DNA of 5,869 nt from an uncultured Rhodanobacter sp. (lineage in GTDB: Bacteria > Pseudomonadota > Gammaproteobacteria > Xanthomonadales > Rhodanobacteraceae). Below are positions 1-5,869 of this stretch, in pieces; the first letter of the stretch is position 1, and each line of letters opens with the position of its first letter. The stretch lies in NCBI GenBank assembly GCA_903827735.1, contig CAIKJM010000546.1:1-5869 (forward strand). The letters run 5' to 3'. Both the position numbers and the translations under genes were made by a program. The notes under the pieces were generated by a model that saw only the letters and a program-made list of their open reading frames with translations, had not been told where the DNA came from and did not search any database.

Positions 1-3000
1 AGCGTATCGCGATTGCGCTGGCCGATAAGGACGGCAAGCCCGGTGCACCGCTGAAATTTACCGTCACCTACGACGCGTTCAAGCTCAATGCGTGGGTGCA
101 TTCGCAGCCGCTGGACCTGCCGCGTGACGATGGTGCCGTGCTGTTGAAGCTGGACGGCGGAGTACGCAGCTCGCGTGGCGGCGACGGTACGGCCGATGCC
201 ATGCAGGCGCGTGTCCGCGTGCCCGGGCTCTACAGCCTCACCCTGCAAGACATCAGCCCGACCCTGGTCGACAACGACAAGTACGAGCCGGAACAGGTGA
301 TGGTGATCAACGCCAGCGGTAAGGTACGCGGCAGCGATCTTGCTGGCCTGACCAAGGCGTGGGTGTTGCCGCGCAAAAAGGACGGGGTGGACCAGACCGA
401 CGACGACCCGCCGTATGAGTGGGACGTGTCCGAGGTCAGCGACGCGGTCCTGCGGAAGTCCCAGCCGTTGCCGATCGAACTGGTTCCGACCGAAGACGAT
501 TTCGCCACGCTGCAGAGCTTCAAGTATCACGCCGAACCCGGTCAGCGCATCTACGTGCATGTTGGCACGGGGCTGAAATCCTTCGGTGGTTATGTGCTCG
601 GCAAGCCGACGGCTCAAGCTTTTACCGTGCCGGATTATCCCAAGCTGCTTCGCTTTATGGCCGACGGCTCGCTTCTCTCGCTGAGCGGGAGCAAGCGCGT
701 CTCGGTCGTGTCGCGCAATCTGCCCGGCATGCAGCTGGAGATTGGTCGCGTGCTGCCGGACCAGCTGCAGCATCTGGTCAGCCTCAACCAGGGCACTTAC
801 AGCCATCCAGAACTCGTGTATGGCTTCAGCGAAGACCATATCGTCGAGCGCTTCGAACAGAAGCAGGCGTTTCCCAAGACTGACCCCGGCAAGGCCCATT
901 ACGAGGGAGTCGACCTTGGCCAATATCTAAAAAACGGCAAGCGCGGCGTCTTTCTGCTGCACTTGTCCAGCTACGACCCGGTGGCCGAGAAGAAAAAGTC
1001 GGCCGCGGCGGCCAAGGCAAAAGCGCGCGCGCTGGAAGGCACCGCGCAGGCGCCGGGCGGCGCACCGGCGAGCGACGCCAGCGCAGCCGGCGACGACGGC
1101 AGCGCTACCGCCGACAGCGCCGATCAGGCGAGCGGCGACGCTGACGACGGCGACGAATCCGCGGACGGTAGCGCCGGCAGCGCGGCGATGCCGACCGACA
1201 CGCGGCTGATCGTGGTGACCGATCTGGGCATGCTGGTGAAGCGTTCGCTCGACGGCAGCCAGGACGTTTTCGTGCAGTCGATCCGCACCGGCCAGCCGGT
1301 GGGGCAGGCCAGCGTTTCGGTGCTCGCGGTGAATGGGCAGACGCTCTACACGCAGGCGAGCAGCGGCGATGGCACGGTGCACTTCCCCACGTTCAAGGGA
1401 CTGGACCGCGAAAAGAAGCCGGTCATGTACGTGGTCAGGAAAGGCGACGATCTGTCCTTCCTGCCGATCGGTGGCGCCGATCGCCAGCTCGATTACTCGC
1501 GCTTCGACATCGGCGGCGAACAGAATGCGGTGAACCAGGGCCAGCTTTCGGCCTACCTGTTTTCCGATCGCGGCATCTATCGTCCGGGCGACCTGTTCCA
1601 CATCGGCTTGATCGTGCGCGCGGCCAGCTGGACGCGCAGCGTGGCCGGCATTCCGCTGCAGGCCGAGGTGGTCGATCCGCGCGGCGTTACCGTCAAGCAG
1701 ATGCCGCTGACGATGGACGCATCCGGCTTTGGCGAGCTCGATTACACGCCGGCGGAAACCGCGCCGACCGGGACCTGGACGGTCAATCTTTACATCGTCA
1801 AGGACGGCAAGGCCGACGCGCAGATCGGCACGACGACGGTGCAGGTGAAGGAATTTCTGCCCGATCGCATGAAGGTCAGCGCCAAGCTTTCCGAGCAGGT
1901 GCCGGATGGATGGGTCAAGCCTGACCAGCTCAAGGGCATCGTCGACGTGCAAAACCTGTTCGGCACGCCGGCGGCCGATCGTCGGGTGGAAGCCTCGCTG
2001 ACCCTGCGTCCGGCGTGGCCGGCGTTCCACAGCTGGCCCGACTACCACTTCTACGACGTGCGCCGCGCCAAGGAAGGCTACGAGGAAAATCTGCAGGACG
2101 GCAAGACCGACGACAAAGGCCATGCCGAGTTCAATTTCGACCTGAAGAAATATGCCGATGCCACCTACCAGCTGTATTTCCTCGGCAAGGCCTACGAGGC
2201 CGAGGGCGGTCGCAGCGTGGCGGCTGCCGCGCAGACGCTGGTCTCGCGCAACGACTGGCTGGTCGGTTACAAGGCGGTGGACAACCTAGACTACGTCAAG
2301 CGGGACAGCCCGCGGACGGTGCATCTGGTGGCGATCAATCCGCAGGCAAAAGCCTTTGCGCTCAGCGACCTGAAGGCGCAGCTGATCGAACGGCGGTTTG
2401 TGTCGGTGCTGACCAAGCAGGATTCGGGCGTCTACAAATACGACTCCAAACTCAAGGAAATCGCGATCAGCGAGCAGCCGCTGGCGATTCCCGCGGCAGG
2501 TCTCGACTACGCGCTGCCCACCGACAAGCCGGGCAATTACGCATTGGTGATCCGTCGTGCCGCCGATCGCACGGAAGTGAACCGCGTGGAGTATTCGGTG
2601 GCTGGCGACGCCAATATCTCGCGCTCGCTCGATCGCAACGCCGAACTGCAGCTCAATCTGAGCAAGCAGGATTACGCCCAGGGCGAGCCGGTGGAAATCG
2701 CCATCCGCGCGCCGTATGCCGGCAGCGGCCTGATCACCATCGAACGCGACAAGGTCTACGCCCACGCCTGGTTCCATGCCGACACGACCAGCTCGGTGCA
2801 GCACATCACGGTGCCGGCGGATTTCGAGGGCAACGGCTATATCAATGTGCAGTACATCCGCGATCCGTCCTCGGATGAGGTATTCATGAGCCCGCTGAGC
2901 TACGGCGTGGTGCCGTTTTCGGTGAACCTGGACGCGCGGCGCAATCCGATCACTGTGGACTCGCCGGCGCTGGTCAAGCCCGGCCAGACGCTGACGCTCA

Positions 3001-5402
3001 AGTTGCATTCGACCCAGCCGACCAAGGCAGTGGTGTTTGCGGTGGACGAGGGCATCCTGCAGGTCGCCCGCTACAAACTCGGCGATCCGCTGAAGTTCTT
3101 CTTCCGCAAGCGCATGCTGCAGGTCGGTACGTCGCAGATTCTCGACCTGATCCTGCCGGACTTCGAGAAACTGATGGCGATGGCCGCACCGGGCGGCGAT
3201 GCCGACGGCGCGATCGGGCGCCAGCTCAACCCGTTCAAGCGCAAGCGCGACAAACCGGTGGTGTACTGGTCCGGCATCGTCGATGTCGATGGCGAAAAGG
3301 ATTTCAGCTATACCGTGCCCGATTACTTCAACGGCAAGCTGCGCGTGATGGCGGTATCCGTGTCGCCCGACCGCATCGGCACGTTCGAAGGCTCGACCAC
3401 GGTACGCGGCGACTTCGTGTTGTCGCCCAACGTGCCCACCACGCTGGCGCCCGGCGACGAGGCTGAGGTCAGCGTCGGCGTGGCCAACAACCTCACCGGC
3501 CTCAACGGCAAGCAGGTGCCGGTGGCGGTGACGCTGAAAACCGGACCGCAGCTGCAGGTGGTCGGCAATGCCACGCAGAGCCTGACCCTGGGCGAAATGC
3601 GCGAAGGCGTGGCGATTTTCCACGTCAAGGCCACTCGCACGCTGGGCTCGGGCAATCTCGCCTTCAGCGCCGGCTACGGCGACAAGTCGGCCAGGCAGAG
3701 CGTGGACCTTTCGGTGCGGCCGGCCTCGGCGTATCGCACCCAGGTCGACGTCGGCCTGGTCGATGCGCACAGCAAGGTGGAGCTGCCCGATCTGCGCAAA
3801 CTCTACGATGCCTACGCCTCGCGCGACGCGGCGATCTCGACCCTGCCGGTGGTGCTGGCCGAGGGTTTGACCAGCTATCTGGTGAACTACCAGAACTACT
3901 GCAGCGAGCAGCTGATCAGTGCGGCAATGCCGCGTCTGGTGGTGGCGAAGTGGCCGGTGGTACCGGTTTTCGCCCACATCCTGCAGCCGGTGTTCAGCGA
4001 GAAAAAGATCAGCAACGACGAGGCGCTGGCCCAGTTCCTCGACGCACTGCATTCGCGCCAGAACGGACAGGGCGGTTTCGGCGTGTGGTCGGCCACGCCG
4101 GACTCCGAACCGTTCGTGTCCGCCTATGCGATGCATTTCCTGCTCGAGGCGCGCGACCGCGGCGTGGCCGTGCCGGCCGACATGCTCGATGCCGGCAACA
4201 AATACCTGCATCAGCTGGCGGCCGATGAGAGCCTCGATTCACTCGATGCCCTGCGCCAGCGTGCCTATGCGGTGTATCTGCTGACCCGTCAGGGCAACGT
4301 CACCACCAACGATCTGGCGGCGGTGCAGAAGCGTCTGCAGGAAGCGTTTCCGAATGACTGGAAGAGCGATCTGGCGGCGGCCTGGCTGGCCGCCTCGTAT
4401 GAGATGCTCAAGCAGGACAAGGAGGCCAATCAGCTGATCGCCGGTCCGCAGAAGGCGTTGGAGCGCAAGCTGGACAAGGACGCTTACGTCTACCAGTACT
4501 ACTACGATCCGCTCACCCGGGACGCCAGCGTGCTGTACCTGCTGTCGAAGTATTTCCCCGATCGGGCCAAGGCGCTGTCACCGCAGGTGATGGAAAACAT
4601 CACCTGGCCGTTGGCGCATAACCGCTTCAATACGCTGTCGTCGGCGATGACGATTCTGGCCATGGATACGTATGCGGCGCAGAGTGCGGGCGAGCTCGAC
4701 AAGCTGGCTATCGACGAGGTGCATGGGGACGGTACGGTCAAGTCGATCGCGGCCATTCAGGGCAATCTGCTGCAGGCCGGGAGCTGGAGTGCGGCCGCCG
4801 CGAAGCTGCGTTTCTCCAACGGCAGCAGCCTGCCGGCCTGGCACGTGGCCAGCCAGGGCGGCTACGACACTGACGCGCCGGCCAAGGCGATCAAGGATGG
4901 CATGGAAATCGTGCGCGACTACACCGACAGCAAGGGCAAGCCGCTCGATCAGATCAGCGTGGGCGAGGAGATAGACGTCCATATCAAGATCCGCGCGACC
5001 GGCAGCGACGGCGTCGGCCATGTCGCGATTGTCGATCTGCTTCCTGGTGGCTTCGAGCCGGTGATCGATCCGCCGCCGCCGGTCACCGACCAGCAGGCAT
5101 CCGATGCGAACGGCGAGGCCGATCAGGGCGGCGACAGCGAGGTGAAGCCGACCGCATTTCGTTCACCGGTCGGGCTGTCCAGTTCGACCTGGCGGCCGGA
5201 GTATGCGGACATCCGCGAGGATCGCGTGGTGATCTACGGTACGGCCACGCCGGACGTGCGCGAGTTCGTCTATCGCATCAAGGCCAGCAATGCGGGCAAG
5301 TTCATCGTGCCGCCTGCCTATGGCGAATCGATGTACGACCGCAGCGTGCAGGCGCGCTCGCCCGGTGGCGGCGTGCTGACCGTGGTGAGCAAGTCGCCGT
5401 GA
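1..5402 (+). CDS. Bacterial alpha-2-macroglobulin (YfhM/ECAM-like), 5' partial
   Basis: This is a thioester-containing protease trap, expected in the periplasm anchored to the inner membrane. The frame is open from base 3 (first full codon) to TGA at 5400-5402, giving 1799 residues; residue numbers here count from base 3. The true start is upstream. Visible landmarks in order: N-terminal MG domains (about 1-330); an Ala/Asp/Gly/Ser linker (330-395); bMG3-like segment opening with VTDLG (405-409); MG2 signature SDRGIYRPGD (521-530); further MG domains; bait-region domain with APYAG (903-907) and VDEGIL (from 1014); MG8 from YWSG (1088-1091); thioester domain with CSEQ (1300-1303) and GGFGVW (1357-1362); bMG10 with DLLPGGFE (1678-1685) and MYD (from 1777). 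E. coli YfhM has about 1650 residues, so this protein is longer even when truncated. The thioester and the pbpC neighbour place it with the YfhM type rather than the thioester-less YfaS type. The family call is very secure; the protease-trap role is inferred from homologues. Confidence 0.97.
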   Translation, partial: RIAIALADKDGKPGAPLKFTVTYDAFKLNAWVHSQPLDLPRDDGAVLLKLDGGVRSSRGGDGTADAMQARVRVPGLYSLTLQDISPTLVDNDKYEPEQVMVINASGKVRGSDLAGLTKAWVLPRKKDGVDQTDDDPPYEWDVSEVSDAVLRKSQPLPIELVPTEDDFATLQSFKYHAEPGQRIYVHVGTGLKSFGGYVLGKPTAQAFTVPDYPKLLRFMADGSLLSLSGSKRVSVVSRNLPGMQLEIGRVLPDQLQHLVSLNQGTYSHPELVYGFSEDHIVERFEQKQAFPKTDPGKAHYEGVDLGQYLKNGKRGVFLLHLSSYDPVAEKKKSAAAAKAKARALEGTAQAPGGAPASDASAAGDDGSATADSADQASGDADDGDESADGSAGSAAMPTDTRLIVVTDLGMLVKRSLDGSQDVFVQSIRTGQPVGQASVSVLAVNGQTLYTQASSGDGTVHFPTFKGLDREKKPVMYVVRKGDDLSFLPIGGADRQLDYSRFDIGGEQNAVNQGQLSAYLFSDRGIYRPGDLFHIGLIVRAASWTRSVAGIPLQAEVVDPRGVTVKQMPLTMDASGFGELDYTPAETAPTGTWTVNLYIVKDGKADAQIGTTTVQVKEFLPDRMKVSAKLSEQVPDGWVKPDQLKGIVDVQNLFGTPAADRRVEASLTLRPAWPAFHSWPDYHFYDVRRAKEGYEENLQDGKTDDKGHAEFNFDLKKYADATYQLYFLGKAYEAEGGRSVAAAAQTLVSRNDWLVGYKAVDNLDYVKRDSPRTVHLVAINPQAKAFALSDLKAQLIERRFVSVLTKQDSGVYKYDSKLKEIAISEQPLAIPAAGLDYALPTDKPGNYALVIRRAADRTEVNRVEYSVAGDANISRSLDRNAELQLNLSKQDYAQGEPVEIAIRAPYAGSGLITIERDKVYAHAWFHADTTSSVQHITVPADFEGNGYINVQYIRDPSSDEVFMSPLSYGVVPFSVNLDARRNPITVDSPALVKPGQTLTLKLHSTQPTKAVVFAVDEGILQVARYKLGDPLKFFFRKRMLQVGTSQILDLILPDFEKLMAMAAPGGDADGAIGRQLNPFKRKRDKPVVYWSGIVDVDGEKDFSYTVPDYFNGKLRVMAVSVSPDRIGTFEGSTTVRGDFVLSPNVPTTLAPGDEAEVSVGVANNLTGLNGKQVPVAVTLKTGPQLQVVGNATQSLTLGEMREGVAIFHVKATRTLGSGNLAFSAGYGDKSARQSVDLSVRPASAYRTQVDVGLVDAHSKVELPDLRKLYDAYASRDAAISTLPVVLAEGLTSYLVNYQNYCSEQLISAAMPRLVVAKWPVVPVFAHILQPVFSEKKISNDEALAQFLDALHSRQNGQGGFGVWSATPDSEPFVSAYAMHFLLEARDRGVAVPADMLDAGNKYLHQLAADESLDSLDALRQRAYAVYLLTRQGNVTTNDLAAVQKRLQEAFPNDWKSDLAAAWLAASYEMLKQDKEANQLIAGPQKALERKLDKDAYVYQYYYDPLTRDASVLYLLSKYFPDRAKALSPQVMENITWPLAHNRFNTLSSAMTILAMDTYAAQSAGELDKLAIDEVHGDGTVKSIAAIQGNLLQAGSWSAAAAKLRFSNGSSLPAWHVASQGGYDTDAPAKAIKDGMEIVRDYTDSKGKPLDQISVGEEIDVHIKIRATGSDGVGHVAIVDLLPGGFEPVIDPPPPVTDQQASDANGEADQGGDSEVKPTAFRSPVGLSSSTWRPEYADIREDRVVIYGTATPDVREFVYRIKASNAGKFIVPPAYGESMYDRSVQARSPGGGVLTVVSKSP
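990..1187 (+). other. Low-complexity Ala/Asp/Gly/Ser linker within the A2M
   Basis: Residues 330-395 begin with a Lys/Ala stretch (KKKSAAAAKAKARA), pass through Ala/Pro/Gly, then become strongly acidic with repeated Asp, Gly, Ser and Ala. The segment lies between the strand LLHLSSYDP and the conserved start of the next domain, RLIVVTDLG. In the family members I recall, these two are separated by only a few residues. It is probably a disordered hinge or tether. The DNA is almost pure G/C with short imperfect GAC/GGC/AGC units, so its length may vary between strains. Confidence 0.8.
3177..3263 (+). other. Candidate bait region of the A2M
   Basis: Residues 1059-1087 lie between the end of the bait-region domain (VDEGIL at 1014, then a FFFRKRML segment) and the MG8 start YWSG (1088-1091), which is where the exposed protease-cleavable bait sits in bacterial A2Ms. 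The stretch is Gly/Ala/Asp-rich with Met-Ala pairs, then becomes basic (FKRKRDK, 1078-1084). Its position supports the call; the exact limits are inferred. Confidence 0.6.
3900..3911 (+). other. Thioester motif C-S-E-Q of the A2M
   Basis: Residues 1300-1303 read Cys-Ser-Glu-Gln and fit the C-x-E-Q signature in which Cys and Gln side chains form the reactive internal thioester that captures attacking proteases. The following LISAAMPRL and the later GGFGVW fit the alpha/alpha-toroid thioester domain. The residues before Cys are YQNY instead of the common PYG. This Cys is the only cysteine among the 1799 visible residues. Confidence 0.92.
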
Positions 5403-5409
5403 GTTGGAC

Positions 5410-5458
5410 CGTTTCACCCTGTTCCCGACGATGACTGTCTTCGGGAACGGGTAAAACG
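5410..5458. other. Long imperfect inverted repeat (hairpin) between A2M and pbpC
   Basis: Bases 5410-5428 pair with 5441-5458 across a 12-base loop (5429-5440). The inner 8 bp, GTTCCCGA (5421-5428) with TCGGGAAC (5441-5448), are perfect. A bulged T (5420) follows, then ACCC with GGGT, a C-A mismatch (5415/5453), and CGTTT with AAAACG, about 17 bp in all. There is no T-run after the stem on either strand, so it does not look like a standard intrinsic terminator. It ends 12 bases before the pbpC start codon. Confidence 0.8.
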
Positions 5459-5470
5459 CCAACACCATTC

Positions 5471-5869
5471 ATGAAGAAAGGGCCTCATATCTCTGCCATC
5501 AGCCAGCTCGTTCGCTGGCTGATTGGCTGGCAGAACTGGCTGGTCGGCTTCGCGCTGATTGCGCTCGTGCTGATCGGCTGCCGGCTCTGGCCGCATCCGC
5601 GCCTGCGCGACTGGCTGCCGTCCTCCACGGCGGTCTACGACGATCACGATCGCTTGATGCGGCTGACCCTGGCCAGCGATGACCGCTATCGGCTATGGGT
5701 GCCGTTGCAGCAAATTTCGCCGCAGCTGAAAGACGCGGTGCTGCTGCACGAGGATCGCTGGTTCTACTGGCATGCCGGCTTCAACCCGTATGGACTGGCG
5801 CGCGGCGCATGGGTGACCTACGTGCGCCACGGCGATCCGCAGGGAGGCTCGACCGTTACCATGCAGCTG
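5471..5869 (+). CDS. pbpC: Penicillin-binding protein 1C, N-terminal part (3' truncated by window)
   Basis: This is the N-terminus of a bifunctional class A-type peptidoglycan synthase: a GT51 glycosyltransferase that polymerises lipid II, normally followed by a transpeptidase and a PBP1C C-terminal domain beyond the window. The 133 visible codons show a short basic N-terminus, one uncleaved membrane segment (about residues 23-40, FALIALVLIG core), a linker with STAVYDDHDRLMRLTLASDD, then LLHEDRWFYWHAGFN (91-105) with catalytic Glu94, and GGSTVTMQL (125-133), the second GT51 motif. The RLTLAS, YRLWVPL and EDRWFYWH stretches are typical of PBP1C rather than PBP1A or PBP1B. ATG 5471 is the only plausible start: the frame upstream has no ATG, GTG or TTG before a TGA at 5432. 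No good Shine-Dalgarno precedes it. It follows the A2M gene by 68 bases on the same strand, the conserved A2M-pbpC arrangement, and is probably cotranscribed. Confidence 0.96.
   Translation, partial: MKKGPHISAISQLVRWLIGWQNWLVGFALIALVLIGCRLWPHPRLRDWLPSSTAVYDDHDRLMRLTLASDDRYRLWVPLQQISPQLKDAVLLHEDRWFYWHAGFNPYGLARGAWVTYVRHGDPQGGSTVTMQL

Noticed and set aside
96..98. GTG as the start codon of the A2M gene
   Set aside because: The same frame stays open without a stop to the window edge, and the 31 upstream residues (with KFTVTYDAF leading into WVHSQPL) look like a continuous macroglobulin-domain strand. A signal sequence is also lacking at this GTG, so the real start lies upstream.
927..2123. 398-codon open frame on the minus strand
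   Set aside because: It is antisense to the A2M linker and MG2 region, with Arg/Ala/His/Val-rich low-information sequence and no recognisable motif; a high-GC shadow frame.
2015..2878. 287-codon plus-strand open frame overlapping the A2M in another frame
   Set aside because: Its product is Arg/Gln/Gly-rich with no family features, while the A2M frame across the same bases is clearly conserved.
2286..4211. 641-codon open frame on the minus strand
   Set aside because: It lies wholly antisense to conserved A2M domains. Its His/Arg/Gly/Val-rich, repetitive composition is what the complement of GC-third-position codons gives, and it has no recognisable domain.
4311..4382. Short direct repeat (CGATCTGGCGGCGG, twice within about 60 bases)
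   Set aside because: Both copies encode Asp-Leu-Ala-Ala in helices of the thioester domain with preferred codons; chance similarity in GC-rich coding DNA.
5410..5458. Rho-independent terminator ending the A2M transcript
   Set aside because: The stem is strong, but no T-run follows it on either strand, and pbpC starts 12 bases later on the same strand.
5570..5581. Lipobox-like LIGC (residues 34-37) in the PbpC N-terminus
   Set aside because: PBP1C proteins are held by an uncleaved membrane helix, and Cys37 lies within or at the end of that helix after a long N-terminal stretch; most likely a chance match.

Overview
The window is a dense stretch of a high-GC (roughly 60-65% by eye) Gram-negative chromosome holding two same-strand genes, both cut by the window edges. 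Codon use strongly favours G/C in third positions. The A2M-PbpC pairing and the subfamily of both proteins suggest a proteobacterium, possibly a gammaproteobacterium of the Xanthomonadales/Rhodanobacteraceae type; that placement is an impression from remembered homologues, not a measurement.

Layout: bases 1-5402 are the 3' 1799 codons of a very large bacterial alpha-2-macroglobulin (YfhM/ECAM-like, COG2373). The start codon and the signal or lipoprotein sequence lie upstream of the window. The recognisable blocks are, in order, N-terminal macroglobulin domains, a low-complexity Ala/Asp/Gly/Ser linker, the bMG3-like segment, MG2, further MG domains, the bait-region domain, the A2M/MG8 domain, the thioester domain with a C-x-E-Q motif, and bMG10 at the C-terminus. 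Bases 5403-5470 are a short intergenic gap filled mostly by a long imperfect hairpin. Bases 5471-5869 are the first 133 codons of penicillin-binding protein 1C (pbpC): a membrane anchor followed by the start of the GT51 peptidoglycan glycosyltransferase domain.

How they work together: the A2M-pbpC pair is a known conserved arrangement in Gram-negative bacteria. The accepted model is that the periplasmic, membrane-tethered A2M traps incoming proteases through its bait region and thioester, while PbpC rebuilds breached peptidoglycan. This window therefore looks like a known system. The parts worth a second look are the altered residues flanking an otherwise intact thioester, the fact that its cysteine is the only one in the visible 1799 residues, the long linker insertion, the basic candidate bait segment, and the hairpin directly in front of a pbpC start that lacks a Shine-Dalgarno sequence. 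I found no RNA gene, mobile element, CRISPR array or convincing promoter.
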